In this document: piece by piece, positions 31,388 to 40,227 of the stretch | How positions within the stretch are numbered: position 1 is the first letter of the stretch | Layout: every line of letters begins with the position of its first letter | Assembly (NCBI RefSeq): GCF_044547355.1 | Contig: NZ_JBIUAG010000002.1 | Span: forward strand, 62,001-126,000 | DNA from: Kutzneria sp044547355 | GTDB lineage: Bacteria; Actinomycetota; Actinomycetes; Mycobacteriales; Pseudonocardiaceae | Length of the DNA: 64,000 nt | Reading direction: 5' to 3' | The notes under the pieces: model-generated | The model's database searches: none | What the model was told of the DNA's origin: nothing | Seen by the model: the letters and a program-made list of their open reading frames with translations, nothing else | Program-made: the position numbers and the translations under genes

Positions 31388-32464
31388 ATGCCCCACCAAG
31401 CCCCCGACATCGCACTCGGCGGCCCGCCGCCCGCGGCCGCCGACGTGCCCGCGGTCCGGCTGCGCGGCCTACGCAAGAGCTTCGGCTCGATCACCGCGGT
31501 CGACGGCGTCGACCTCGACATCCGACCGGGTGAATTCTTCTCGATGCTCGGGCCGTCCGGCTCCGGCAAGACGACCGTGCTGCGGATGATCGCCGGCTTC
31601 GAGCAGCCCACCGCCGGCGCCATCGAACTCGGCGGCCGGGACGTGAGCCGGCTGGCCCCGTTCGACCGGGACGTGAACACCGTCTTCCAGGACTACGCCC
31701 TGTTCCCGCACATGAGCGTGCGTCGCAACGTCGAATACGGGCTCAAGGTCAAGGGCGTGCCCCGGGCCGAGCGAGAGTCCCGCGCCGCCGACGCGCTGCG
31801 CTCCGTGCGCCTTGAGGACTTCGGCCGCCGGCGACCGTCCCAGTTGTCCGGTGGGCAGCGGCAGCGCGTCGCGCTGGCCCGGGCCCTGGTCAACCGGCCC
31901 CGGGTGCTGCTGCTGGACGAGCCGCTCGGCGCGCTCGACCTGAAACTTCGGCACGCGATGCAGAGCGAACTCAAGCAACTACAGAGAGATGTCGACATCA
32001 CCTTCGTGTTCGTCACCCACGACCAGGACGAGGCGCTGACCATGAGCGACCGGATCGCGGTGTTCAACGCCGGCCGGATCGAGCAGGTCGGCACCCCGCA
32101 GGAGGTCTACGAGCGGCCCGCGACCGCGTTCGTGGCCGGCTTCGTCGGCACCTCCAACCTGCTCGGCGGGCACGCGGCGGAAACGGTGATCGGCATGGCC
32201 GGGCTGTTCAGCATCCGCCCCGAGAAGATCCGCATCGACGGCGACCTGGCCCGCCCGGCCGGTCCCGGCGAGACCAGCGCGACCGGCACCGTCACCGACG
32301 TGGTGTACGCGGGCGCGACCATGCGCTTCGAGGTGACGCTGGACGCCGGCGGACAGCTGTCCGTGGTCCGGCAGAACACCGACGGCGTGCCGGGCTTCAG
32401 CAACGGCCGGGTCCGGCTGACCTGGCGGCACGAGCACAACTTCCCGGTCACCGGCACGGAATGA
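31388..32464 (+). CDS. polyamine-type ABC transporter ATP-binding protein (PotA-like)
   Basis: 358 residues from the ATG at 31388 (GGAGG seven bases upstream). Walker A GPSGSGKTTVLRM, Q-loop VFQDYALFPHMSV, signature QLSGGQRQRVALARAL, Walker B LLLDEPLGALD and H-loop VFVTHDQDEA are all intact. A C-terminal TOBE-type regulatory domain begins near residue 240 (FSIRPEKIRI, RLTWRHEHNFPV). It drives uptake by the two permeases that follow. The linkage with a PatD-like dehydrogenase points to putrescine, spermidine or a related amine. Confidence 0.94.
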   Translation: MPHQAPDIALGGPPPAAADVPAVRLRGLRKSFGSITAVDGVDLDIRPGEFFSMLGPSGSGKTTVLRMIAGFEQPTAGAIELGGRDVSRLAPFDRDVNTVFQDYALFPHMSVRRNVEYGLKVKGVPRAERESRAADALRSVRLEDFGRRRPSQLSGGQRQRVALARALVNRPRVLLLDEPLGALDLKLRHAMQSELKQLQRDVDITFVFVTHDQDEALTMSDRIAVFNAGRIEQVGTPQEVYERPATAFVAGFVGTSNLLGGHAAETVIGMAGLFSIRPEKIRIDGDLARPAGPGETSATGTVTDVVYAGATMRFEVTLDAGGQLSVVRQNTDGVPGFSNGRVRLTWRHEHNFPVTGTE

Positions 32465-32474
32465 AAGGTCGATC

Positions 32475-33674
32475 ATGAAGAACACGGCGCTGCTGGCCGG
32501 GCTGCTCGCGGCGGGCCTCGCGCTCACCGCCTGCGGCACCACCGCCGGCAACTCGACGGCCACCGGCGGCACCCAGGGCTTCACCCCGCCGGCCCTGCCC
32601 GCACTCGGCAAGCTCGGCGCGGCCGAGGGCCAACTCTCGGTGCTGGCCTGGCCCGGCTACGCCGAGAACGGCTCCAACGACCCGAAGATCGACTGGGTGA
32701 CCCCGTTCGAGCAGCAGAGCGGCTGCAAGGTCAACGTCAAGCCGTTCGGCACCTCCGACGAGGCCATCAGCCTGATGAAGACCGGCCAGTACGACGTGGT
32801 GTCCGCCTCCGGCGACGCCTCGCTGCGGCTGATCGCCTCCGGCGACGTGGAGCCGGTGAACACCTCGCTCGTGCCCAACTACAACGACGTGTTCGGCTTC
32901 CTCAAGAACCAGTCGTGGAACAGCGTCAACGGCGTCGCCTACGGCATCCCGCACGGCTGGGGCGCCAATCTGCTCACCTGGCGCACCGACAAGGTCACCC
33001 CGGCCCCCACCTCCTGGTCGGTGATGTTCGACCCGAACTCCAGGTACAAGGGCAAGATCACCGCCTACGACTCGCCGATCTACATCGCCGACGCCGCCCT
33101 CTACCTCAAGGCGCACCAGCCCGACCTGGGCATCAAGAACCCCTACGCGCTGGACAGCACCCAGTTCCAGGCCGCCGTCGACCTGCTCAAGAAGCAGCGC
33201 CCCCTGGTCAGCGAGTACTGGTCGGACTACCTCAAGGAGAGCCAGTCCCTGACCAGCGCCGACACCGTCCTGGGCACCGCGTGGCAGGTGACCGTCAACG
33301 TGACCAAGAGCGGCGGGGTACCCCTGGAGTCGGCGGTGCCCTCCGAGGGCGCGACCGGCTGGTCGGACACCTGGATGGTGGCGGCCAAGTCGCAGCACAA
33401 GAACTGCGCCTACCTGTGGATGAACTACATCATCAGCCCCAAGGTCAACGCCCAGGTCGCCGAGTACTTCGGCGAGGCGCCGGCCAACTCCAAGGCGTGC
33501 GCGCAGACCACCGACACCAAGCACTGCGACACCTACCACGCCGGTGACGCCACCTACGCGTCGAAGATCGCCTACTGGACCACGCCGATCTCCCAGTGCC
33601 TGGACGGCCGCACCGACGTCAAGTGCGAGGACTACGGCGCGTGGACCCAGGCCTGGACCGAGATCAAGGGCTGA
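32475..33674 (+). CDS. polyamine-type extracellular solute-binding lipoprotein (PotD-like)
   Basis: 399 residues. The lipobox LTAC (Cys near residue 20) follows a hydrophobic signal, so the protein is exported and anchored to the outer face of the membrane. The mature chain begins with AEGQLSVLAWPGYAENG, the PotD/YdcS-type opening, with NGVAYGIPHGWGANLLTWRT, DSPIYIADAALYL and YLWMNYIISPKVNAQVAEYFGE further on. Four C-terminal cysteines (CAQTTDTKHCD, CLDGRTDVKCEDYG) probably form disulfides. Ten bases after the ATPase gene. Confidence 0.93.
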   Translation: MKNTALLAGLLAAGLALTACGTTAGNSTATGGTQGFTPPALPALGKLGAAEGQLSVLAWPGYAENGSNDPKIDWVTPFEQQSGCKVNVKPFGTSDEAISLMKTGQYDVVSASGDASLRLIASGDVEPVNTSLVPNYNDVFGFLKNQSWNSVNGVAYGIPHGWGANLLTWRTDKVTPAPTSWSVMFDPNSRYKGKITAYDSPIYIADAALYLKAHQPDLGIKNPYALDSTQFQAAVDLLKKQRPLVSEYWSDYLKESQSLTSADTVLGTAWQVTVNVTKSGGVPLESAVPSEGATGWSDTWMVAAKSQHKNCAYLWMNYIISPKVNAQVAEYFGEAPANSKACAQTTDTKHCDTYHAGDATYASKIAYWTTPISQCLDGRTDVKCEDYGAWTQAWTEIKG

Positions 33675-33677
33675 CCC

Positions 33678-34619
33678 GTGACCGCCGTGATCACGACCCC
33701 GCCGCAGCGCCCGCCGTCGGGCGCCTCCTCGCACCGCGCGGCGGCGGGCGCCTCACCGCGCCGCCGACTGTCGGCCTACTTGCACCGCACGCCGGGCCTG
33801 CGACTGGGCATCCTGCTGTCCGCGCCGCTGGCCTGGCTCGGCGTCGCCTACCTCGGCGCGCTAGCGGCGCTGTTCGTGACCGCGTTCTGGACCACCGACG
33901 TGTTCACCGGGCAGGTGGTGGTGAGCTGGTCCCTGGACAACTTCGCCACCCTGTTCCGGGACGCGGTGTACCGCACCATCACCATCCGCACCGTCGGCGT
34001 CGCGGTGCTCGTCACCGTCATCGACGCCGTGATCGCCTTCCCGATGGCGTTCGCCATGGCCAAGTTCGCCTCCCGACGGACCCAGCGGCTGCTGGTGATC
34101 GCCGTGATGACCCCGCTGTGGGCCAGCTACCTGGTCAAGGCCTACGCCTGGCGGTCCATGCTGTCCGGCAACGGCGTGCTGCACTGGCTGCTCGCCCCGG
34201 TCGGCCTGGACGGCCCCGGCTACGGCCTGCCGGCCACCGTGATCACGCTGTCGTACCTGTGGCTGCCGTACATGATCCTGCCCATCTACGCCGGCCTGGA
34301 CCGGCTGCCCGACTCCCTCGTCGACGCCTCCGGCGACCTCGGCGCCCGCTCGGTGCGGACGTTCTTCTCGGTGGTGCTGCCGCTGGCCATGCCGGCGGTC
34401 ATCGCCGGCTCGATCTTCACCTTCTCCCTGTCACTGGGCGACTACATCGCCGTCAAGATCGTCGGCGGCACCAGCCAACTGCTCGGCAACGTCGTCTACG
34501 ACAACATCGGCGCCGCCAACAACCTGCCGTTCGCCGCCACGGTCGCCCTCGTGCCCGTGGTGATCATGCTGCTGTACCTGGCCGCGGTCCGCCGCACCGG
34601 CGCCCTCGACACCCTTTAG
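33678..34619 (+). CDS. polyamine-type ABC transporter permease (PotB-like)
   Basis: 313 residues with six predicted membrane spans after a basic, Pro-rich N-terminal tail of about 35 residues. The cytoplasmic EAA-type loop DASGDLGARSVRTFFSVVLPLAMP (near residue 220) contacts the ATPase. VVVSWSLDNFATLF near the first periplasmic loop is typical of PotB. Starts three bases after the binding-protein gene at a GTG. Partner of the PotC-like gene 136 bases downstream. Confidence 0.93.
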   Translation: MTAVITTPPQRPPSGASSHRAAAGASPRRRLSAYLHRTPGLRLGILLSAPLAWLGVAYLGALAALFVTAFWTTDVFTGQVVVSWSLDNFATLFRDAVYRTITIRTVGVAVLVTVIDAVIAFPMAFAMAKFASRRTQRLLVIAVMTPLWASYLVKAYAWRSMLSGNGVLHWLLAPVGLDGPGYGLPATVITLSYLWLPYMILPIYAGLDRLPDSLVDASGDLGARSVRTFFSVVLPLAMPAVIAGSIFTFSLSLGDYIAVKIVGGTSQLLGNVVYDNIGAANNLPFAATVALVPVVIMLLYLAAVRRTGALDTL

Positions 34620-34755
34620 CTCGGGGATCCCCCCGGCCCACCTCCACCACCTGTTTCTGGCCTCGATCACCGGCCCCGACCGCTAGCCCGAGCCGTTGCG
34701 GCCCAACGGGTTCCAGCTCGGCACACCAGTCCCGACGTCCTCAGGAGGCGTGGCC

Positions 34756-35562
34756 GTGACCTTCTCCCGGACCACCCGGCGCGTGCTGCTGGCCGCGCTC
34801 GCGCTCGGCCTCGCCGTGATCTATTTCCCGCTGCTGGTCGTGTTCCTCAACTCCTTCAACGACGATCCGACGTTCGGCTGGCCGCCGGCCGGCTTCACGC
34901 TGGAGTGGTGGAGCCGGGCCGCCGCCAACGAGGGCGCGTTGGCCGCGCTGCGCACCAGCGTGATCGCCGGGCTGTCGGCCACCGCCATCGCGCTGGTGCT
35001 CGGCACCATGGCGGCGTTCGCCTTGCAGCGCTACCGGTTCATCGGCCGCAACCCGGTGTCGCTGCTCATCGTGCTGCCGATCGCGCTGCCCGGCATCGTC
35101 ACCGGCATCGCGCTGAACAACGCGTTCCGCACCATCCTCGGCGTCAACCTCGGCCTGTTCACCGCGATCGTCGCGCACGCCACGTTCTGCATCGTCGTGG
35201 TGTTCAACAACGTCGTGGCCCGGCTGCGCCGCATGGGCAACAACCTGGAGGAGGCGTCGATGGACCTCGGCGCCGACGGCATCACCACCTTCCGGCTCGT
35301 CACGTTCCCGATGCTGCGCTCGGCCCTGCTGGCCGGCGGACTGCTCGCGTTCGCCCTCTCCTTCGACGAGATCATCGTCACCACGTTCACCCTCGGCGCG
35401 GGCCTGGAGACCGTGCCGATCTGGATCTACGACAACCTGTTCCGGCCCAACCAGGCCCCGATCGTGAACGTCGTCGCCGCCGTCCTGATCCTGGCCTCCA
35501 CCGTGCCGGTCTACCTGGCCCAGCGGCTGTCCGGCGACAGCGCCTCCGGCGGCCGGCTGTAG
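34756..35562 (+). CDS. polyamine-type ABC transporter permease (PotC-like)
   Basis: 268 residues from the GTG at 34756, seven bases after AGGAGG; an earlier GTG at 34750 would be too close to that site. Six membrane spans. The EAA-type loop EEASMDLGADGITTFRLVTFPMLR (near residue 175) and the PotC-like FLNSFNDDPTFGWPPAGFTLEWW near residue 30 support the call. Last gene of the operon. No clear terminator hairpin follows before the epoxide hydrolase promoter region. Confidence 0.93.
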   Translation: MTFSRTTRRVLLAALALGLAVIYFPLLVVFLNSFNDDPTFGWPPAGFTLEWWSRAAANEGALAALRTSVIAGLSATAIALVLGTMAAFALQRYRFIGRNPVSLLIVLPIALPGIVTGIALNNAFRTILGVNLGLFTAIVAHATFCIVVVFNNVVARLRRMGNNLEEASMDLGADGITTFRLVTFPMLRSALLAGGLLAFALSFDEIIVTTFTLGAGLETVPIWIYDNLFRPNQAPIVNVVAAVLILASTVPVYLAQRLSGDSASGGRL

Positions 35563-35606
35563 ACCGGGCGGCCCGCGCCCGCACTCCCGCGAGTCGCGTC
35601 TCCACA

Positions 35607-35626
35607 TTACGTGACATGTCACGTAA
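35607..35626. promoter_or_regulatory. 20-bp perfect palindrome, operator candidate
   Basis: TTACGTGACATGTCACGTAA is an exact palindrome 42 bases before the first epoxide hydrolase gene. A related TCACGTGA site overlaps the start codon of the MarR gene at the other end of the cluster. Confidence 0.7.
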
Positions 35627-35668
35627 ACTCGCGCCGCCGAGGTGCCGACGCGAGGAGCTGAACGGGCG

Positions 35669-36973
35669 ATGGCCCAGATCACCGAGCCAGAAGGCCTTCC
35701 CGACGCTTGGCGGTTCTCCCGCAGGGCGATGCTGCGCGCGGGCGGCGCCGCCACCCTCGCGGCCGCTGCGCCGGCCGCGCTGCTGCTGGGCGAGCTACCC
35801 GCCGAGGCGAGCGTCCCGCCCGACCTCGTGCTCCCGCCGGCGACAGCGGCCATCGAGCGGCTTCGCGTGCAAGCCCCGGAGCAAGCGTTGCGCGATCTCA
35901 AGGCACGCCTGGCCCGGACCAGGTGGCCCGATGCGGGCACGGTCAGCGGCTGGGAACAGGGCGTGCCGCTCACCCGTGCGAAGGCTGTCATCGACTACTG
36001 GGCCAAGGCATACGACTGGCGTCGATTCGAGCGGCGCGTCAACGCACTGCCTCAGCACCGGACCCTGATCGACGGACTGGGAGTCCACTTCCTGCACGTC
36101 CGCTCCCCACACCCCGGGGCGCTGCCGGTGATCCTCAGCCACGGATGGCCGGGCTCCTTCATCGAGTTCCTCGACACCATCGACCCGCTCACCGACCCCG
36201 TGCGGCACGGCGGATCCGCGGCCGACGCGTTCGACGTCGTCATCCCCTCACTGCCCGGCTTCGGGTTCTCGGACCGACCAACGGCCACTGGCTGGACGGT
36301 CGACCGGATCGCCGCGGCGTGGCACCAGTTGATGACGCGCCTGGGCTACTCCCGATACGTCGCCCAGGGCGGCGACTGGGGATCGGGTGTCACCCACGCG
36401 CTGGCCAAGCTGGCGCCGCCCGGACTGCTCGGCATCCACACCAACTTCCCGACGTTCCTGTTCGACCCCCCGGTCAGCGCCGTGCCGACACCGGAAGAAA
36501 CCGCGGCACTGGCCCAGATCACCGCTTTCACCACCGACGGGGCGGGCTACCTGAGGGAGATGACCACCCGGCCGCAGACCGTCGGCTACGGGCTGGCCGA
36601 CTCGCCGAGCGGCCTGGCCGCCTGGATCTACGAGAAGTTCGCGGCCTGGACCGACGGCGACCACGCCCCGGCGTTCGGCATCGACGCGGCCCTGGACGAC
36701 ATCACCCTCTACTGGCTGACCGACACGGCGGCGTCCTCGGCCCGGATCTACTGGCAGAACCCGGTCACCAAGCGGCCGTCGCTGGACCTGCCCGTCGGGG
36801 TCTCGGTCTTTCCCCGGGAGATCATGCGCGCGCCCCGCGTCTGGGCGGAGCGCTGCTACCGCAACCTGATCCACTTCAACGACCAGATCCCGCATGGCGG
36901 CCACTTCGCGGCGTGGGAGGTGCCGGAGATCTTCGTCCGCGAACTGCGCGACACGTTCAGGCCGCTGCGCTAG
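35669..36973 (+). CDS. Tat-exported epoxide hydrolase family protein, copy 1
   Basis: 434 residues from the ATG at 35669. A twin-arginine signal (FSRRAMLRAGG, then a long hydrophobic stretch to about residue 45) predicts folded export. The EHN domain (LKARLARTRWPDAG, WRRFERRVNALPQ) leads into an alpha/beta hydrolase core with oxyanion motif SHGWPGSFIEF, nucleophile Asp236 in AQGGDWGSGV and catalytic His in PHGGHFAAWE. Family enzymes hydrate epoxides to diols; the natural substrate is unknown. Tandem paralogue of the next gene. Confidence 0.9.
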   Translation: MAQITEPEGLPDAWRFSRRAMLRAGGAATLAAAAPAALLLGELPAEASVPPDLVLPPATAAIERLRVQAPEQALRDLKARLARTRWPDAGTVSGWEQGVPLTRAKAVIDYWAKAYDWRRFERRVNALPQHRTLIDGLGVHFLHVRSPHPGALPVILSHGWPGSFIEFLDTIDPLTDPVRHGGSAADAFDVVIPSLPGFGFSDRPTATGWTVDRIAAAWHQLMTRLGYSRYVAQGGDWGSGVTHALAKLAPPGLLGIHTNFPTFLFDPPVSAVPTPEETAALAQITAFTTDGAGYLREMTTRPQTVGYGLADSPSGLAAWIYEKFAAWTDGDHAPAFGIDAALDDITLYWLTDTAASSARIYWQNPVTKRPSLDLPVGVSVFPREIMRAPRVWAERCYRNLIHFNDQIPHGGHFAAWEVPEIFVRELRDTFRPLR

Positions 36974-37024
36974 GCCCACGGCCGCAAATCCCACCGCGCC
37001 TCACGAACCTCAGGAGCTTCGGTC

Positions 37025-38278
37025 ATGACCGCATCCGTCACCCGCCGCGGCATGCTGCTGGCAGCAGGAGCCGCGGCCCTCGCCGCGCCGGCCGGGGCCA
37101 CTCGCGCCGGCGCGGCGACTCCGGCCGCGCGGCCCGGCGAGATCGTCCCGTTCCAGGTCCACGTGCCGCGCGGCGACATCGACGACCTGCACGCCAGGCT
37201 GGCCTCCGCCCGTCTGCCGGACCAGGAGACCGCCGCCGGCTGGATCCAGGGCGCCCCGCTGGCCCGAGTGCGGGACCTGGTCGACTACTGGCGGCGGGAC
37301 TACGACTGGCGGCGGCTCGAACACCGACTCAACAGCCTGCCGCAGTTTCGGACCACGATCGACGGCCTCGCCTTCTACTTCATCCACGTGCGCTCGCCCC
37401 ACTCCGGCGCGCTGCCGATCATCCTCACCCACGGCTGGCCGGGTTCCGTGCTGGAGTTCCTCGACGTCATCGGCCCGCTGACCGACCCCGTCGCCCACGG
37501 CGGCAACGCCGCGGACGCCTTCGACGTGGTCATCCCGGCGCTGCCCGGCTTCGGGTTCTCCGACAAGCCGACGGAGCCGGGCTGGCGGCTGCCGAGGATC
37601 GCCGCGGCCTGGGACACCCTGATGGGGACCCGGCTGGGGTACTCGCGGTACGTCGCGCAGGGCGGCGACTGGGGCGCCGGAGTCACCACCTGGATGGGTG
37701 TGCAGCGGCCGGCCGGGCTGGCCGCCATCCACCTCAACCTGCCCGTGCTGTTCGGCCCGCCGCCCCTGGACGGACCCCCGACGCCCGCCGAGCAGGCGGC
37801 GCTGGCCCAGCTCGCCACCTTCAACACCGATGGCTCCGCCTACGCGCTCCTGCAGGGCACCCGCCCGCAGACGATCGGGTACGGCCTCGCCGACTCGCCC
37901 ACCGGCCAGGCGGCCTGGATCTACGAGAAGCTCGGCGCCTGGTCCGACAGCGGCCTCGACCCCGACAAGCTGTTCGGCCGCGACCGGATCCTGGACAACA
38001 TCAGCCTGTACTGGTTCACCGACACGGCGGCCTCGTCGGCCAGGCTGTACGCCGAGAGCTTCACCACCGACTTCCGCACCCTCAAGGTCGACGTGCCCGT
38101 CGGGGTCAGCGTCTTCCCCCGGGAGACCTACCGGGCGCCGAAGATCTGGGCCGAGCGCACCTACAGCCACCTGTTCTACTGGAACGACCAGATCCCGCGG
38201 GGCGGCCACTTCGCGGCCTTCGAGCAACCGAGCCTGTTCGTCACCGAACTGCGCGACTGCTTCCGGCCCCTGCGATGA
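37025..38278 (+). CDS. Tat-exported epoxide hydrolase family protein, copy 2
   Basis: 417 residues; GGAGC seven bases before the ATG. Twin-arginine signal VTRRGMLLAAGAAALAAPAG. The domain order repeats copy 1: EHN (LHARLASARLPDQE), HGWPGSVLEFLD, nucleophile in GGDWGAGVTTW, catalytic His in PRGGHFAAFEQP. It follows copy 1 by 51 bases, so the pair arose by duplication and is co-transcribed. Sequence divergence is large enough to suggest different substrates. The stop is 14 bases from the convergent MarR gene. Confidence 0.9.
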   Translation: MTASVTRRGMLLAAGAAALAAPAGATRAGAATPAARPGEIVPFQVHVPRGDIDDLHARLASARLPDQETAAGWIQGAPLARVRDLVDYWRRDYDWRRLEHRLNSLPQFRTTIDGLAFYFIHVRSPHSGALPIILTHGWPGSVLEFLDVIGPLTDPVAHGGNAADAFDVVIPALPGFGFSDKPTEPGWRLPRIAAAWDTLMGTRLGYSRYVAQGGDWGAGVTTWMGVQRPAGLAAIHLNLPVLFGPPPLDGPPTPAEQAALAQLATFNTDGSAYALLQGTRPQTIGYGLADSPTGQAAWIYEKLGAWSDSGLDPDKLFGRDRILDNISLYWFTDTAASSARLYAESFTTDFRTLKVDVPVGVSVFPRETYRAPKIWAERTYSHLFYWNDQIPRGGHFAAFEQPSLFVTELRDCFRPLR

Positions 38279-38292
38279 CCGACACCCAGGGC

Positions 38293-38820
38293 TCAGTCCC
38301 GCGGGGGACGCCAGTCGACGGGCGGCGGCAGCGTGCCCTGCTTGATGATGTTGGCGTACACGCCCTCCAGCGCGTCGGTGAGCGGGCCGATGAGCTCGGC
38401 CGGCAATCCGTCGAAGAACAGCTGCCGGACGAGATCGGCATGGCCGGGCGCCGCCTGTTCGAGGACGCCGCGCCCGTGGCCGGTCAGGGCCACCTCGGTG
38501 ACCCGCTTGTCGGCGGCGGACGGGCCGCAGGTCACGAGGTCCCGCGTGCCCATCCGCCGAACGTGGTGGGACAGCCGGCTGCGCTCCCAGCCGATCTGGG
38601 CGGCGAGCACGGTGATCGGCATCCGCCCGTCGTCGGCGACGGCCAGCGCCGTCAGCACGTCGTAGTCGGGCAGCGACACGCCGCTGTCCGCGAGCAACTG
38701 GCGGTTCATCTCATAAGTCAGGCGCAGCTGGATCCGGATGTAGGCCAGCCACGCCCGTTGCTCGTCGCTGTTGAGCCAGCCGCGCGCGGGCGCCGGCGCG
38801 GCCTGATCGTCACGTGACAT
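38293..38820 (-). CDS. MarR family transcriptional regulator
   Basis: 175 residues from the ATG at 38820. Winged-helix core with LLADSGVSLPDYDVLTALAV, ITVLAAQIGWERSRLSHHVR and RDLVTCGPSAADKRVTEVAL, the MarR arrangement including the wing Asp-Lys-Arg. The start codon lies inside a TCACGTGA palindrome that resembles half of the operator at 35607-35626. The regulator probably represses itself and the epoxide hydrolase pair, releasing on a phenolic or epoxide-like ligand. It is divergent from the quinone oxidoreductase gene at 38888. Confidence 0.9.
   Translation of the reverse strand: MSRDDQAAPAPARGWLNSDEQRAWLAYIRIQLRLTYEMNRQLLADSGVSLPDYDVLTALAVADDGRMPITVLAAQIGWERSRLSHHVRRMGTRDLVTCGPSAADKRVTEVALTGHGRGVLEQAAPGHADLVRQLFFDGLPAELIGPLTDALEGVYANIIKQGTLPPPVDWRPPRD
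38809..38820. promoter_or_regulatory. MarR auto-operator candidate
   Basis: GTCACGTGACAT contains the palindrome GTCACGTGAC and covers the marR start codon. It shares CACGTGACAT-type sequence with the 20-bp palindrome upstream of the epoxide hydrolase genes. Confidence 0.5.
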
Positions 38821-38887
38821 CGCACCCAAGCCTTCTTCTCACCACCTCGACATCATCCCGCACACGCCGCCGCGACCAGGAGGAACC

Positions 38888-39796
38888 ATGTACGCAGCAG
38901 TGCTGACGAAGTACGGGCCGCCCGATGTGCTCGCCTGGTCCGAGGTCGACACGCCCGAGCCAGGCCCCGGCCAGATCAGGATCCGCGTGCTGGCCGCCGG
39001 GGTCGGCCCGACCGACCTCAAGATCCGCCGCGGCGCCCTGCAACGGGTGTTCCCGCTGCCGCCCCTGGCTGTTCCCGGCTTCGAGGCCGCGGGCGCCGTC
39101 GACGCCCTCGGCCCCGCCGTCACCGGCGTCGCGGTCGGCGACGAGGTCGCGGCCTTGCTGCCTTCTCTCGGCGGATACGCCCAGTACGCCCTCGCCTCCT
39201 CATGGACGGCCAAGCCGGCGGCGGTGAGCTGGGCCGACGCCGCAGCGCTGCCGGCCTCGGCCGAAGCTGCCGTCGGTGTCCTACGGCAGCTGCGCGTAGC
39301 CCCCGGCGAGACGCTGCTCGTGCTCGGCGGCGGAGGCTCGGTCGGCCTGATCGCCACCCAGCTCGCCCTGTCCCAGGGCGTCACCGTCTTCAGTGCCACC
39401 GGGCCGCGCGACCAGGACCTCGCCCGCGAACTCGGCGCCATCCCCGTGCCGTACGGGCCCGACCTCCTCTCACAGGTGCACGCCCACGTCGGCAAGGTCG
39501 ACGCCGTCCTCGACGCCGCCGGCAAAGGTGGGCTCGGCGACGCCGTCGACCTCGCTGGCGGGCCCGCGCGGGTGATCACCCTCGCCGACGAGCACGCAGC
39601 CGACCACGGCATCGCGTTCTCCGCCCCCACCCCGGACCGTGCACTGGACGCCCTCGACCAGACCATGCCGCTGCTCGCCTCCGGCGCACTCCGCCTACGC
39701 GACCAGCGCGTCTTGCCGCTACGCGAGGCCGCACACGCGCACCAACTCCTCGACACCGGTCAGGCACACGAGAAACTGATCCTCACCACCGAATAA
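38888..39796 (+). CDS. quinone oxidoreductase-like MDR protein
   Basis: 302 residues; AGGAGG five bases before the ATG. GroES-like half MYAAVLTKYGPPDVLAWSEV and VPGFEAAGAVDALGPAV, and a Rossmann half with VLGGGGSVGLIATQLALSQG. Zinc ligands are absent, as in zeta-crystallin-like NADPH:quinone reductases. Divergent from marR by 67 bases and thus likely under the same control; such reductases often respond to the same electrophiles as MarR proteins. Cytoplasmic. Confidence 0.88.
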   Translation: MYAAVLTKYGPPDVLAWSEVDTPEPGPGQIRIRVLAAGVGPTDLKIRRGALQRVFPLPPLAVPGFEAAGAVDALGPAVTGVAVGDEVAALLPSLGGYAQYALASSWTAKPAAVSWADAAALPASAEAAVGVLRQLRVAPGETLLVLGGGGSVGLIATQLALSQGVTVFSATGPRDQDLARELGAIPVPYGPDLLSQVHAHVGKVDAVLDAAGKGGLGDAVDLAGGPARVITLADEHAADHGIAFSAPTPDRALDALDQTMPLLASGALRLRDQRVLPLREAAHAHQLLDTGQAHEKLILTTE

Positions 39797-40185
39797 GGCA
39801 CGCTACTGGTGGACGACTCGTGGTGATCCGCGCCGGGATCCTCTCCAACCCGACTGCCCCCAGCTACCGGCCAGCCACAGGTAGCCCCGCGGGCCTCGCC
39901 CGCCTGTGTCGGGACGCGAGACGCCTGAGGCTGCCTGACCTGGTGCCCAGGCGGCCGCGACCCGGCATCGTCTACGAGCGCCAAGGCCGCACCCACGCTT
40001 CGGCTCACCGACGCCATCGACTGCGTAGGCTTCCGCTCGGTAGCCCGCCCTACCGCGGACCCCGCCGCAGCGCACCTCGGCACCGCGCCTCCCACCTGGG
40101 AAACGGTTCCGCCGCTGGCACTCGGACTGCGCGTCTCGCAGCTTCGATGCGGTACGCGATCATGATCGCTTCCGAGACGGTGCTC
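39797..40185. other. about 390 bases without a recognisable gene
   Basis: Several short frames cross this stretch on both strands, but none has a ribosome site, a -10 box or family resemblance. No tRNA, att-like core or IS end was recognised. It marks the left border of the XRE/DUF4254 cluster. Confidence 0.45.
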
Positions 40186-40214
40186 CGGTGTTCGGCGCCA
40201 TCATCCGAACACCG
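40186..40214 (-). terminator. 10-bp hairpin after the 133-residue gene
   Basis: CGGTGTTCGG (40186-40195) pairs with CCGAACACCG (40205-40214) around a nine-base loop, 14 bases past the stop codon at 40228. No T-run follows. Confidence 0.5.
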
Positions 40215-40227
40215 CCTCCCGTGCCGC

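Noticed and set aside
39797..40185. Possible degenerate gene or attachment site between the quinone reductase and the XRE cluster.
   Set aside because: No tRNA, direct repeat pair or homologous fragment could be recognised, so it is left as a gap.
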